Shown here piece by piece: positions 9,094 to 18,299 of a stretch of DNA of 64,000 nt. Position 1 is the first letter of the stretch. Every line of letters starts with the position of its first letter. A program made the position numbers and the translations under genes. This stretch comes from Leisingera caerulea DSM 24564 (GTDB lineage Bacteria > Pseudomonadota > Alphaproteobacteria > Rhodobacterales > Rhodobacteraceae), in NCBI RefSeq assembly GCF_000473325.1, contig NZ_KI421513.1, forward strand, positions 2,427,217 to 2,491,216, given 5' to 3'. Below the pieces are notes generated by a model, which did no database searches, was not told where the DNA came from, and was given only the letters and a program-made list of their open reading frames with translations.

Positions 9094-10671
9094 TTATGCG
9101 GCGAGCTGTGCAGCCTTGCCTTGGATGTAGGCATCCACCGCCGCCCGCTGGGCTTCATCCAATCGCAGGCCCAGTTTGGTGCGCCGCCACAGGTAATCGT
9201 CGCCTGCGCGCACCCATTCGCTGGCAATCGCCCAGTCAAGCTCCCGCGCGGTGATGGTGGCGCCAAAGTCCTGGCCCAGATCGCCGGCAGTGTTGGCGTC
9301 GCCCAGCACCTCCCAGGTCTCGGTGCCATAGGCGCGGATCATCCGGCCTGCCCAGTAAGGAGTGAGAAACGGGTAGTCCGCGGCCAGTTTCGATGTCAGC
9401 TTTGCCACATCCTCCACCGGGAAATCGCCGCCGGGCAGCGCCACGCCTGCGGTCCAGTCGGCGGGCAGCTGGGGGAACACCTCGCCGATTTTGGCCAGCG
9501 CCGCCTCGGCCAGCTTGCGGTAGGTGGTGATCTTGCCGCCAAAGACATTGAGCAGCGGCGCTTGCGCCTGATCCAGCGTCAGCACGTATTCGCGGGTGGC
9601 CGCGGTGGCGGAGCTGGCACCGTCGTCATAGAGCGGGCGCACGCCGGAGTAGGTCCAGACGATGTCCTCGCGCGTCACCGGCTTCTCGAAATACTCCGAT
9701 GCGAAGGCCGCCAGATAGTCCTGTTCGGCTTCTGTGCAGACCGGTGCGGTGTCCGGATCCGGGTGGTCGGCGTCGGTGGTGCCGATCAGGGTGAAATCCT
9801 GCTCATAGGGGATGGCAAAGATGATCCGCCCGTCTGTCCCTTGGAAGAAATAGCAGCGGCCGTGGTCGAACAGCTTTGGCACCACGATATGGCTGCCGCG
9901 CACGAGGCGGATGTTCTCGCGGCTGTTCTGGCCCAGCTTCTGATGCAGCACATCGGCCACCCACGGACCGCCTGCATTGACCAGCATTCTGGCGCGGTGT
10001 TCCTGTTCGGCGCCGGTGGCGTGGTCCTTGGTGCGGATCAGCCAGTGATCTGCATGGCGCTCGGCCGACAGAACCTCAGTCCGGGTCAGGATTTCTGCGC
10101 TGCGGGCCTTTGCGTCACGCGCGTTCAGCACCACCAGGCGGGCGTCCTCGATCCAGCAGTCGGAGTATTCGAACGCCGTTTTGAATTTGCTTTTCAGCGG
10201 GCGGCCCGCCGGGTCGCTTGTCAGGTCCAGTTTGGCGGTCCCGGGCAGGATTCCGCGTTTGCCCAGGCTGTCGTACAGAAACAGTCCCAGACGGATCAGC
10301 CAGGCCGGGCGGCGGCCCTTCATCCACGGCATGAAGGTCGTCAGCAGCTTTGAGGTCGGCGTTTCGCTGTCGAACCGCATGTCCTTGTGGAACGGCAGCA
10401 CAAAGCGCATCGGCCAGGAGATATGCGGCATCGCCTTCAGCAGCACCTCGCGCTCGACCAGCGCTTCGCGCACCAGGCGGAACTCGAAGTATTCCAGGTA
10501 GCGCAGGCCGCCGTGGAACAGCTTGGTCGAGGCGGAGGACGTGGCGGAGGCAAGGTCATTCATCTCTGCCAGCGTCACCGACAGGCCGCGGCCGGCGGCG
10601 TCACGGGCGATGCCGCAGCCGTTGATGCCGCCGCCGATGATGAAAAGATCCGTTACGGGCGTGTCAGTCAT
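9094..10671 (-). CDS. glpD: Glycerol-3-phosphate dehydrogenase (FAD)
   Basis: Membrane-associated FAD enzyme oxidising sn-glycerol-3-phosphate to dihydroxyacetone phosphate. 525 aa from the ATG at 10671. The FAD-binding GGGINGCG (residues 13-20) and the GlpD signatures SSASTKLFHGGLRYLE and FGGKITTYRKLAE are present. The start overlaps the stop of the upstream deoR-type gene by 8 bp, so the two are co-transcribed. I see no glpF or glpK in the window. Confidence 0.95.
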   Translation of the reverse strand: MTDTPVTDLFIIGGGINGCGIARDAAGRGLSVTLAEMNDLASATSSASTKLFHGGLRYLEYFEFRLVREALVEREVLLKAMPHISWPMRFVLPFHKDMRFDSETPTSKLLTTFMPWMKGRRPAWLIRLGLFLYDSLGKRGILPGTAKLDLTSDPAGRPLKSKFKTAFEYSDCWIEDARLVVLNARDAKARSAEILTRTEVLSAERHADHWLIRTKDHATGAEQEHRARMLVNAGGPWVADVLHQKLGQNSRENIRLVRGSHIVVPKLFDHGRCYFFQGTDGRIIFAIPYEQDFTLIGTTDADHPDPDTAPVCTEAEQDYLAAFASEYFEKPVTREDIVWTYSGVRPLYDDGASSATAATREYVLTLDQAQAPLLNVFGGKITTYRKLAEAALAKIGEVFPQLPADWTAGVALPGGDFPVEDVAKLTSKLAADYPFLTPYWAGRMIRAYGTETWEVLGDANTAGDLGQDFGATITARELDWAIASEWVRAGDDYLWRRTKLGLRLDEAQRAAVDAYIQGKAAQLAA

Positions 10672-11449
10672 TTTCGCTGCTTTCGTTTTGTCCTGCGGTG
10701 AGGATTCGGGTGCCTGCGGCCTGTGCGGCCTCAGCAAATTCTGTTGGCACCGGCCGGTCGGTGATCACCACGTCCAGATCAGCCGCATTGCAGATCCGCA
10801 CCGGCGCGGAGCGTTCGAACTTGCTGCCGTCGCAGACCAGCACCTTTTGGCGGGCGTTTTTCAGGATCGCGCGGGCAACCGAAACTTCGCGCGCGTCGTG
10901 GTCCATCACCGCGCCGTCGGCGTCCAGGGCCGAGGCGCCGATGATGGCAAAATCAACCTTATAGCGGCAGAAGAAGTCCACCGCATCCTCGCCCACGATG
11001 GCGCCGTCACTCTGCCGCACGGTGCCGCCGGCCAGGATCAGATCCTTGGCCTGGCCGCCCATCATCATATTGATAATGTTTATATTATTGGAAATAACTG
11101 TAAGGCCTCTGTGGCCGGACAGCGCACGGGCAACCTGTTCAGTCGAGGTGCCAATGTTGAGCGAGAGCGAGCAATTGTCGGGGATCAGCTCTGCCGCCAG
11201 GGCCGCCATTGCCAGCTTGTTGCCGGCATTCAGCTTGCGCCGGTCCTCATAGTCCTGGCTGGCGGCGGAGCTGACCCGGACAGCGCCGCCGTGCACGCGG
11301 GACAGGGCGCCGCGCGCCGACAGGTCGCGCAGGTCGGCGCGCACCGTTTGCAAGGACACGCCAAAGCGGCGGGAGAGATCCTCGACCTCGACCCGGTCCT
11401 GCCGGTTCAGGAGGGAGATGATCTCGTTCTGACGGCCAATCGCATCCAT
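10664..11449 (-). CDS. glpR: DeoR-family regulator of glycerol-3-phosphate metabolism
   Basis: 261 aa with an N-terminal DeoR helix-turn-helix (IISLLNRQDRVEVEDLSRRFGVSLQTVRADLRDL) and a C-terminal sugar-phosphate-sensing domain (NIGTSTEQVA, GGTVRQSDGAIVG). Overlap with glpD makes it the likely repressor of this pair, with glycerol-3-phosphate as probable inducer (known for GlpR; inferred here). Confidence 0.85.
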   Translation of the reverse strand: MDAIGRQNEIISLLNRQDRVEVEDLSRRFGVSLQTVRADLRDLSARGALSRVHGGAVRVSSAASQDYEDRRKLNAGNKLAMAALAAELIPDNCSLSLNIGTSTEQVARALSGHRGLTVISNNINIINMMMGGQAKDLILAGGTVRQSDGAIVGEDAVDFFCRYKVDFAIIGASALDADGAVMDHDAREVSVARAILKNARQKVLVCDGSKFERSAPVRICNAADLDVVITDRPVPTEFAEAAQAAGTRILTAGQNESSEND

Positions 11450-11532
11450 TTGCTTTCCTTTCGCAGCGGTTTCTTAGCGTGATGCGCGCGGAGAGTCATC
11501 ATTCTTTTTCGGTTTTGTTTCGCAAGGCCGCA

Positions 11533-11571
11533 AAACGAAAAGGCGCACCGCTGGGGCGCGCCTTTTCGTTT
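11533..11571 (-). terminator. Rho-independent terminator after the iron operon
   Basis: Perfect 14 bp arms (AAACGAAAAGGCGC at 11533-11546 and its complement at 11558-11571) with an 11-base loop. On the minus strand the 3' arm reads GCGCCTTTTCGTTTTG, a usable U-rich tail. It sits 17 bp after the DUF1513 stop. The symmetry means it could also act on the other strand. Confidence 0.8.
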
Positions 11572-11587
11572 GCAGCCTGGCAAAGTG

Positions 11588-12667
11588 TCAGTGCAGGGGG
11601 ATCAGGTGATTGTCCCACGCCAGGTCCGCACGGTGTAGCCGGTGCTGGCCGGCGTCTGAAATTGCAAAGACCTGGCCGCTGCCGGTGCTGGCCGTAAAGC
11701 CGCCCGCAGAAGGCGCCAGCCCGCAGACATCGCGCATCCTGTATTCGCGCAGCAGCGCGCCGCTGACGGTGTCCATCACTTGCAATACCCCGCCGCGGGG
11801 GGAGGTGACGCCGATCCGGGTGCCATCGTCCGAAAAGGCAACAGAGCCGCCATAGCCATTCATGTTCAATACCCGTGCGTCGTTCTCCGCCATCAGGCGC
11901 GGCGCATTGCCGGGCCGGTGCAGCCCCGTGGTGGGAACCTGCTCACCCGGATCACCCTGCCACTGCATGGCAAATCCAACAGTGCCATCGGCGCGCATTG
12001 CCAAATGGCGGATCGAGTTCAGGTGCAACTCGCGGGGCAGTTCCATCTGCTCTTGTATGCCGCCCTCAAAGCTGAGGTAGCTGAGGTTCGGGCGCATGCT
12101 GGGCAGGTTCAGCTTGGCGCGGCCGCTGTCTGGATGGGTCTCAATCCCGCCATTGGCGACAACCAGCCCCGGCGCGCCGCGTCGCAGCGCCATGTCGTGC
12201 GGGCCGATGCCGCCCGAACTGAAGGCGCCGATGCGGCGGTAGCCGTCCGCGGCATCCCAGACACCGATGACACCGCGCGCAGTCTCATAGTCGTTCTCAG
12301 TGGTGAACAGGCGGCTGCCGTCCGGAGAGAAGATGCCGTGGCCGTAGAAATGATGCCCCGCAGGCGGCTCCAGCCGGGCGATGGCGGCGCCGCTGCGGCA
12401 GTCGATCACATCGGCAAAGCGGCCTGGTCGGCGGGCAAAGGCGACGGCTTCGGGGCGCCTGGGGTGCGCGGCGGCAGCATGGCCGCGGCCGGGCAAGGGG
12501 TGGCGGAACAGGATCTCGCCAGTCTCTGTGAGGCCGGCCAGCAGAAAGGCGCCGCCGGCATCCCTGCCTGCGGACAAAAAGGCGGGGCTGCCTGCGCTGG
12601 CCCAGCTGGCCTGCGGGGCGAGGGATGCGGCCATCAGGCCAGCCAGAAATCCGCGGCGCGAGGTCAC
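11588..12667 (-). CDS. DUF1513 protein, Tat-exported beta-propeller
   Basis: 359 aa from a GTG at 12667, chosen because AAGGA lies 7 bases upstream and the protein then begins with a twin-arginine signal (TSRRGFLAGL, Ala-rich stretch to ASWAS). The mature part has repeated WD-like blades (GHGIFSPDGSRLFTTEND, GIGPHDMALRRG, SVAFSDDGTRIGVTSP), as in DUF1513. In many marine bacteria this family closes a cluster with imelysins and a DUF1111 di-haem protein; the same order occurs here. The role in iron acquisition is inferred from context. Confidence 0.85.
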   Translation of the reverse strand: MTSRRGFLAGLMAASLAPQASWASAGSPAFLSAGRDAGGAFLLAGLTETGEILFRHPLPGRGHAAAAHPRRPEAVAFARRPGRFADVIDCRSGAAIARLEPPAGHHFYGHGIFSPDGSRLFTTENDYETARGVIGVWDAADGYRRIGAFSSGGIGPHDMALRRGAPGLVVANGGIETHPDSGRAKLNLPSMRPNLSYLSFEGGIQEQMELPRELHLNSIRHLAMRADGTVGFAMQWQGDPGEQVPTTGLHRPGNAPRLMAENDARVLNMNGYGGSVAFSDDGTRIGVTSPRGGVLQVMDTVSGALLREYRMRDVCGLAPSAGGFTASTGSGQVFAISDAGQHRLHRADLAWDNHLIPLH

Positions 12668-12683
12668 TGATCCATCCTTTCGC

Positions 12684-13679
12684 TTAGTCGCCGTCCAGCG
12701 CATTGAAGCCGGCCGCGACGCCCAGGGCAGGGCCGAGTTCTTCGCCCATCAGCACGCGCAGATCCTTGATCTCCTGCCGCAGCGATTCAATGCGGAAGCG
12801 GGTTGCGGGATCAGAGACGCCCGAGAAGTCGGGGTCCCCGAGGGTTTCAGCCTTGGTGCGGGCCCTGTCAAAGCGGGCAGTGATCTTTTCCTGCAAGTCC
12901 CCGTGCCCCATTGCGAGCGACAGGGCCAGCGGCTCCAGCTCGTTCAGCGATACCAGTACATGGCGCAAGCTGCGTCCGGAGCGGCGGGCCTCGGCGCGGT
13001 TCGGGCGGGGCTTTTGATAGGTGCCCAGCGGGCGGCCCAGGCGCATGTCGTCCAGCACCTGAAGCCCGGTGGTAAGTGCCTTCAGCAGCTCCTGGGTGAT
13101 TTCCTCTTCAGTACGGTAACGCTTTGCGGGCTTGCGCATTTCTGCGGCGAAACCCTGCTGCCAATCGGTGCTGACGGCCTGTGTCGTCGCGGCAATGTCG
13201 GTGCTGATCGCGCGGGTCAGGGCGCAGCGGTAATCCGCGCTGCCGGCGGTGGAAAGCTGCGGATCATACAGCAGGTATTCCAGCGCATAAAACCCGCGGG
13301 CGGCGATGGAGTAGCTGGCAAAACCGGCGGGGTCCTTGATGCCGACGTCCTTGCTGCGGATCAGGCTGGCCAGCGCCTTGGGTGTTTTGCCGCGGCTGTC
13401 GGGCCAGAACGCAAGCGCAAAGGCGCGGCTGTCCGTTTCGGTGGGGCCAAAGCGGTAATGGCTGGCGGCGATCCAGGCGTCGAAGGCTTCACCGTAGGCT
13501 GCGCGCAGGCTTTCAGATTGCGGGCCGCAGTCTTTCTCTGCCGCATCCGCAAGCGCTGCTGCATCTGCTGCCAGTTCTTCAAATGCCGGGAGGATCAGTT
13601 GATCGGTGATGGTGCTGGAAAGTTCCGACGCCGCGGCGGGGGCCGCGGCCAGGGCAAGGGTCAGGGCCAAGGCGCGCAT
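12684..13679 (-). CDS. Imelysin-family periplasmic protein (second copy)
   Basis: 331 aa from the ATG at 13679, with a short Sec signal ([18 protein letters not shown]). It matches the imelysin/peptidase M75-like helical fold (AFDAWIAASHYRFGP, FYALEYLLYD, LKALTTGLQVLDDMRLG). The characteristic GxHxxE of imelysins is replaced by GFYALE, so the conserved histidine is missing while the glutamate remains. The start shares one base with the stop of the DUF1111 gene (TGATG), so translation is coupled. Confidence 0.85.
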   Translation of the reverse strand: MRALALTLALAAAPAAASELSSTITDQLILPAFEELAADAAALADAAEKDCGPQSESLRAAYGEAFDAWIAASHYRFGPTETDSRAFALAFWPDSRGKTPKALASLIRSKDVGIKDPAGFASYSIAARGFYALEYLLYDPQLSTAGSADYRCALTRAISTDIAATTQAVSTDWQQGFAAEMRKPAKRYRTEEEITQELLKALTTGLQVLDDMRLGRPLGTYQKPRPNRAEARRSGRSLRHVLVSLNELEPLALSLAMGHGDLQEKITARFDRARTKAETLGDPDFSGVSDPATRFRIESLRQEIKDLRVLMGEELGPALGVAAGFNALDGD

Positions 13680-15208
13680 CAGAGGCTCTCCAGAAATGTG
13701 ATAAGGGCGGCACGGTCTTCGGGTGGCAGTTCCACCACGCGGGTTTTCGCTGCTTCCGCCTCGCCGCCGTGCCACAGGACGGCCTCCAGCAAGGTGCGGG
13801 CGCGGCCGTCGTGCAGGAAGGTGGCGCGGGGCGAGACCTGCTGGGTCAGGCCGATGCCCCACAGCGGCGCGGTGCGCCATTCGCGGCCCGTGGCGCGTCC
13901 CTCGGGGCGGTTGTCGGCAAGCGCTTCGCCCATGTCGTGCAGCAAGAGGTCGGTGTAGGGCCAGATGAGCTGGAAGCTTTGTTCCGGACGGTCCTGCAGC
14001 CGGTGGGTCACGTATTTCGGCACATGGCAGGCGGGGCAGCCCGCCTTGTAGAACACCTGCTTGCCGCGCAGGACCTGGGGGTCGCTGGTGCCGCGGCGGG
14101 CTGGTACGCCGAGGTTGCGGCTGTAGAAGGCGACCAGATCCATGTTCGGCTGGTCGATTTCGGTTTCACGGGAATCACCGCCGCCGTGCGGGGCGGTTTG
14201 GCAGGCGGCCTGCCGGCCGGTGCATTCGCCCGCATGTGCCGGGAACAGGGGGGTGGAAATGCCGATATCGCCGGAAAAGGCGCTGGCGGATTGCTCATGC
14301 ACCGTGGCCATCCCGGCCTTGAGCCCGAAGCGGCCCAGCATGATGCGGTTGAACTCTTGCGACCAGACCAGATTGGCGCGCCCCGATATGCCATCGCCGT
14401 CAGCGTCCTCCTCATCCGCATGGGCGAAGATGTCGGCGGCTGGGATCGCCTCCAAGAGGCCCAGGCCGATCATCGGCGGCGCAACGCGGGGGGAGAGCAT
14501 GGCACCCCTGTCCAGCGGGCCGTAACCAAGGTTGGCGGCGGTGTAGCTGGGGCGGCGCAGGGTGGCGGTCTCATCGCCGTTCAGGGCAACCTCGAATTCC
14601 TCATAAGCCACCTGCAGCGTGTATTCCGGGGTAATGCCGGGGGCGGAGAAGTCCTGCAGCTGGGTGCCATAATTCGGGTCCGGCGCGGTGCCGAAATAAT
14701 CCCCGATCTCTTGCAGTTCCGGCGGCACCGGGCCAGGGACAGAGACGCGCAGGAACATGCTGGTTGAAGCATACTCCGGCTGCTCCGGCACATGGCCGCG
14801 GCCGTCCTTCAGGTGGCAGCGCTGGCAGGAGCGGGCGTTATACAGCGGGCCGAGACCGTCGGAGGCTTTGGTGGAGGCGGGCGAGAATACCCAGATCTTC
14901 TTGAACAGCCCGTTGCCGAGCTTGAATTCCAGCTCCTGTTCAAAGCTCAGGTTCGCCGAATGCTGGGAAAACGCCTCGTCGTCCGGCCGGGCGCGCACGG
15001 TGGCGGCGCCTGCGGGCAGATCCTCAAACGGTTCAGGCGCGGTGAAATCCGTGGCGGGAGACGTGACGGCCCCGATCCGGGACCGTTCGGCGTCAGTGCG
15101 GGGAAGGGGGGAGAGATGCGGCTCTGCCTGGTACTGGCTGGCCAGGTCCATCGCCGCAAGGGGCGTGGCCGCCGCAAAAGCGGCAGCCAGCGTCAGGTTA
15201 GTCTTCAA
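13679..15208 (-). CDS. DUF1111 di-haem cytochrome c-type protein
   Basis: 509 aa from a TTG at 15208 that overlaps the bfr 3' end and gives a Sec signal ([19 protein letters not shown]). A longer frame would run deep into bfr. Two haem-binding CxxCH sites are seen: CQRCH (about 128-132) and CPACH (about 391-395). DUF1111 proteins (the so-called thiol oxidoreductases, MauG/peroxidase-like) occur beside imelysins in iron-regulated clusters. It is probably a periplasmic electron-transfer or haem-modifying protein; the substrate is unknown. Confidence 0.87.
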   Translation of the reverse strand: MKTNLTLAAAFAAATPLAAMDLASQYQAEPHLSPLPRTDAERSRIGAVTSPATDFTAPEPFEDLPAGAATVRARPDDEAFSQHSANLSFEQELEFKLGNGLFKKIWVFSPASTKASDGLGPLYNARSCQRCHLKDGRGHVPEQPEYASTSMFLRVSVPGPVPPELQEIGDYFGTAPDPNYGTQLQDFSAPGITPEYTLQVAYEEFEVALNGDETATLRRPSYTAANLGYGPLDRGAMLSPRVAPPMIGLGLLEAIPAADIFAHADEEDADGDGISGRANLVWSQEFNRIMLGRFGLKAGMATVHEQSASAFSGDIGISTPLFPAHAGECTGRQAACQTAPHGGGDSRETEIDQPNMDLVAFYSRNLGVPARRGTSDPQVLRGKQVFYKAGCPACHVPKYVTHRLQDRPEQSFQLIWPYTDLLLHDMGEALADNRPEGRATGREWRTAPLWGIGLTQQVSPRATFLHDGRARTLLEAVLWHGGEAEAAKTRVVELPPEDRAALITFLESL

Positions 15209-15686
15209 CCTCTTCCATCTTGGTAGCGTTGAGCTGGGCATAGTTTTCGGCACCGATCCGGTCGTGCAGCTCAAGCTGCGTTTCGAGGAAATCGATGTGA
15301 CCTTCTTCATCCGCCATCAGGTCTTCAAACAGCTTTTGGGTGACGTAGTCGCCCGCTTTGTTGCAGGCGTCGCGGGCTTCCTTGTAGAGCGCGCGGGCGT
15401 CCACTTCGGCGGCAAGGTCGCATTCGAGGGTTTCTTTCGGCGTCTGGCCGATCCGCAGCGGGTCAAGTTTCTGCAGGTTCGGGTGGCCGCCGAGGAACAA
15501 AATCCTTTCAATCAATTTATCCGCGTGCTCCATCTCCTCGATGGATTCCTCGCGGCTTTTCTTGGCCATGCTGCCCAGGCCCCAATCGTCCTGCAGCCGG
15601 TAGTGCAGCCAGTACTGGCTGACCGCCGTCAGCTCGTGGCGCAGCGCTTTATTGAGATAGTCGATGACCTTGGCGTCGCCCTTCAT
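15198..15686 (-). CDS. bfr: Bacterioferritin
   Basis: 162 aa, full length. Ferroxidase ligands are in place (Glu18, Glu51, His54 in EEMEHAD) with later glutamates in [10 protein letters not shown] and [11 protein letters not shown]; Met52 is the inter-subunit haem ligand of true bacterioferritins. It stores iron as a 24-mer cage. It overlaps bfd upstream (38 bp) and the DUF1111 gene downstream (11 bp), an unusually tight arrangement that puts iron storage in the same transcript as exported iron/haem proteins. Confidence 0.95.
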   Translation of the reverse strand: MKGDAKVIDYLNKALRHELTAVSQYWLHYRLQDDWGLGSMAKKSREESIEEMEHADKLIERILFLGGHPNLQKLDPLRIGQTPKETLECDLAAEVDARALYKEARDACNKAGDYVTQKLFEDLMADEEGHIDFLETQLELHDRIGAENYAQLNATKMEEVED

Positions 15687-15927
15687 TACTTTTCTCCCGA
15701 ATTGATGCTGCGCGTAAATTCGTAAGCTGCGCAGGTACTTCCAGCTTACTGCTGGAACGCATCGTGTCGAGGAAAAGCGGCATGCAGCCGCCGCAATCGG
15801 CGGATTTTCCCAAGGCGTGATAGATCTTGCCGGGGGTGATTATCGTTTCGGGATCGGCGCTTCGCATCCAGTCGATGGCGGCGCGGATGTCGTGGTCCGA
15901 TATGTTCGTGCAGTGGCAAACGATCAT
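15649..15927 (-). CDS. bfd: Bacterioferritin-associated ferredoxin
   Basis: 92 aa from the ATG at 15927. [2Fe-2S] BFD domain with Cys4, Cys6, Cys45 and Cys48 (CHC and CGGC). In characterised systems Bfd reduces the ferric core of Bfr to release iron. The C-terminal extension runs into bfr. It is the first gene after the hairpin at 16059-16081, so it probably has its own promoter in 15928-16058. Confidence 0.9.
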   Translation of the reverse strand: MIVCHCTNISDHDIRAAIDWMRSADPETIITPGKIYHALGKSADCGGCMPLFLDTMRSSSKLEVPAQLTNLRAASIREKSNEGRRQGHRLSQ

Positions 15928-16058
15928 GCTGCTTGCGTCCTTGCCCGGTGGCGCAAATGGCCAAGTGATTCCGTTGGGCAATATATCCGACAGATTTGCT
16001 TGGGCTTCAAGTCTTAACCAGAGTGAAACGCTTGGGATTTGCCTCTCGATAATAAATA

Positions 16059-16081
16059 CGGGCCGCAGAAACTGCGGCCCG
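16059..16081 (-). terminator. Hairpin after imelysin gene
   Basis: Perfect stem CGGGCCGCAG / CTGCGGCCCG with a 3-base AAA loop. On the minus strand it is followed by TATTTATTATC, an imperfect U tract. It separates the hemP-imelysin unit from the bfd-bfr unit, so it may be a partial terminator. Confidence 0.7.
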
Positions 16082-16105
16082 CCACTGCCCGGTAGTTTGG
16101 TTTTC

Positions 16106-17374
16106 TTACTGGAACACTGCCGAGGGATTATCGAGACTGTCGGAGCCTTCGATGGCGACGCCGTCCAGATCCAGGGTCGTGACAACCCGTTCGATAGAGC
16201 GGGTCTGGTCGATCAGCCCGTTGACGCCGCCCATCACCAGCGCCTCGCCGGCGGCGTTGCTCTGGGCCAGCATCTGGTCATAGGACAGGCCCGCCTCCGC
16301 CGCAGTCTTGATGCGGCCAAGCGCCAGCATGGTGTCCGCCAGCTTGGCGCGCATCTCAGTGTCCAGATCCGCGTCCTTGGAAGCGACCAGATCCGACAGG
16401 GAAGGCCCGGAGACCAATTCGCCGTTCACCCGGACGTATTCGCCCAGATAGACGTTCTGCACCCCCAGCCCGTCGTAGTAGTGGCTGTTGTGGGTGTTGT
16501 CGGAGAAGCAGTCGTGCTCCTCCTCCGGGTCGTTCAGCATCAGGCCGAGGCGCATCCGCTCTCCGGCTTGTTCGCCATAGGACAGGGAGCCCATGCCGGT
16601 CAGCATCGCGGTGATGCCCGCGTTTTCGTCGGCCAGCAGGGCGGTGCGGGCGTCGCCCTCGGTGCCCCATTGCGCGGCCATCCACTCCAGGTCGGATATC
16701 AGCAGATCCGTCGCCGCCTGCAGGTAGTCGCCGCGGCGGCCGCAGTTGCCGTTGGTGCAGGCCTCGCCCTGGGCGTAGTCGGTCCAGGGGCGGTCGCCCG
16801 CGCCATGTTCGGTGCCGTTCAAATCCTGGCCCCAGAGCAGGAATTCAATGGCGTGGTAGCCGGTGGCGACATTGGCCTCGATCCCGTCGGCCTCATGCAG
16901 GGCGCCTTCCAGCAGGTCCGGGGTGATCTTGGCCGCGTCGACCGCCTTGCCCGACAGCTCAAAGCTGGGGTTGGCGATTACGTTCAGCGCCGCCAATGTG
17001 TTTTCGTCGCTCGGACCGCCATAAGACGCGTCGACATAGTCGATCAGGCCCTCGTCCAGCGGCCAGGCGTTCACCTTGCCTTCCCAGTCGTCGACGATGG
17101 CGTTGCCGAAACGGAAGACTTCGGACTGCTGATAGGGCACGCGCGCGGCGATCCAGGCGGTGCGGGCGGCTGCGAGGGTCTGGGCAGAGGGGTGCGCGAC
17201 CAGCGCGTCCACAGCGGCCTTCAGCACCTGCGCAGTGGCCAGGCTGTCCTGGTATTTAGCTTCGGCGATATTGGCATAGTTGGTCAGCACCGCGGTCTTG
17301 TCAGCGGCCAGGGCGGCTGAGGCGCCAAAGGTCAGGCCCGCCAGGGCTGTGCCTGCGAAAAACAGGGATTTCAT
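16106..17374 (-). CDS. Imelysin family iron-regulated protein
   Basis: 422 aa with a Sec signal (MKSLFFAGTALAGLTFGASAALA). The GYHAIEFLLWGQD segment holds the family HxxE motif (His174, Glu177). Imelysins (IrpA-like, structurally near EfeO) are periplasmic or outer-membrane iron or haem-related proteins; the exact ligand is disputed. It lies 26 bp after the cysteine-rich gene in the hemP operon. Confidence 0.92.
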   Translation of the reverse strand: MKSLFFAGTALAGLTFGASAALAADKTAVLTNYANIAEAKYQDSLATAQVLKAAVDALVAHPSAQTLAAARTAWIAARVPYQQSEVFRFGNAIVDDWEGKVNAWPLDEGLIDYVDASYGGPSDENTLAALNVIANPSFELSGKAVDAAKITPDLLEGALHEADGIEANVATGYHAIEFLLWGQDLNGTEHGAGDRPWTDYAQGEACTNGNCGRRGDYLQAATDLLISDLEWMAAQWGTEGDARTALLADENAGITAMLTGMGSLSYGEQAGERMRLGLMLNDPEEEHDCFSDNTHNSHYYDGLGVQNVYLGEYVRVNGELVSGPSLSDLVASKDADLDTEMRAKLADTMLALGRIKTAAEAGLSYDQMLAQSNAAGEALVMGGVNGLIDQTRSIERVVTTLDLDGVAIEGSDSLDNPSAVFQ

Positions 17375-17400
17375 GATAAGCGTCCTTGGGTTCTGTGAAT

Positions 17401-17880
17401 TCAATGAAGGGTGGCGCTGGCAGGGCGGGCCGGCTGCGGCGGCAGCTGAGCACTCATGATTTGCTGCATCAGCAGGCCGCAATCGGAGGCGAGCCGCGTC
17501 AGCTCCTGCGCCTTGCGCGGGGTGACGATCAGCGAGGCAAGGATATGCGCGTCGTCCTGCTGGCCCTCGGCGGCGGAGGCCAGCAGGTTGGCAAAGCAAT
17601 TCTCATCCGCGCCCAGGCATTTGCAGGTCATGCCGTGGCGTACCAGCGGGCGGCGGCCGTGGGCGGCGCAGAAGTTGCACAGATAGCCAAAGGCTTCGAA
17701 CGCGGATTCGGCCATTTCCGGGCCAAAGTTCACCTGGAAGTCGCGGCGCATCTGTTCGCGGGTTTCGCTGCTGGAAAACCAGTGGCGCAAGTAGATCACC
17801 GCACCGGCTTCCAGCGGCGGCAGATCGGACAGGGTGCCGACGGTCACACCGCCACGGGGCGTTGATTGCTCAGGGCTCAT
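17401..17880 (-). CDS. Conserved cysteine-rich protein of unknown function
   Basis: 159 aa, no signal peptide or membrane span. Six cysteines: Cys68 and Cys71 (CNFC), Cys86 and Cys88 (CKC), Cys95 and Cys134, a spacing that could bind a metal, Fe-S cluster or haem. The helical character (REQMRRDFQVNFG, PRKAQELTRLASDCGLLMQQIM) looks like a small cytosolic chaperone. I do not recognise the family. Its place between hemP (10 bp) and imelysin (26 bp) suggests a role in haem or iron use or in maturing the exported partners. Confidence 0.8.
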   Translation of the reverse strand: MSPEQSTPRGGVTVGTLSDLPPLEAGAVIYLRHWFSSSETREQMRRDFQVNFGPEMAESAFEAFGYLCNFCAAHGRRPLVRHGMTCKCLGADENCFANLLASAAEGQQDDAHILASLIVTPRKAQELTRLASDCGLLMQQIMSAQLPPQPARPASATLH

Positions 17881-17890
17881 GGCCGTCCGC

Positions 17891-18061
17891 TCACTTGGTC
17901 AGGATCAGCTTGCCCGCGCGAGTGATGCGCAGCGAGTAGATCTGTCCGTTCAGCAGGATGCGGGCCTGCACGCCGCCGCGGGTCAGGTCCTCGGCATGGT
18001 AGGTGGGGAAGACTTCGGTGGTTGCGGTGGTTGGCACCGGCTTGGAGGCAATCTGGTTCAT
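17891..18061 (-). CDS. hemP: Hemin uptake protein HemP
   Basis: 56 aa. The C-terminal half matches HemP: ILLNGQIYSLRITRAGKLILTK-type ending with the near-invariant LRITR-GKLILTK. HemP is a small protein found with haem uptake genes, usually iron-repressed, and acts as a regulator of haem transport in some beta- and gammaproteobacteria. The ATG at 18061 overlaps the stop of a preceding 55-codon ORF in an ATGA. No haem receptor or ABC importer lies nearby. Confidence 0.9.
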   Translation of the reverse strand: MNQIASKPVPTTATTEVFPTYHAEDLTRGGVQARILLNGQIYSLRITRAGKLILTK

Positions 18062-18225
18062 GACTTTCGCCCATTGCTGAATTCCGCCCTGTCCAGAAGC
18101 CATTCCAGACAAAAGCCGGACAGAGCGCCGGACGACGCAAAGACCTGCGGCCACAATTGGCGCATGTCTTCCTGTTCCAGCTCCTTGACTTGAGGGCCGC
18201 GGGGGCGGCTGTCTCCGTTCGGCAT
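18058..18225 (-). CDS. Small ORF (55 aa) coupled to hemP
   Basis: An open frame from the ATG at 18225 ends in a TGA that overlaps the hemP ATG (ATGA). The peptide (starts MPNGDSRPRG, ends EFSNGRKS) is acidic/amphipathic in the middle and carries one Cys. I do not recognise it. The ribosome site is weak (GAG about 9 bases upstream). Position behind the iron operator and the overlap with hemP argue for a real leader peptide gene; chance is possible. Confidence 0.45.
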   Translation of the reverse strand: MPNGDSRPRGPQVKELEQEDMRQLWPQVFASSGALSGFCLEWLLDRAEFSNGRKS

Positions 18226-18299
18226 GGGGGCGATCTCGGTTGATGACAGGTCACTCGGGCTCGCCTGAACCGAGTCAGGCTGGCTGGAATGCCTGTATT

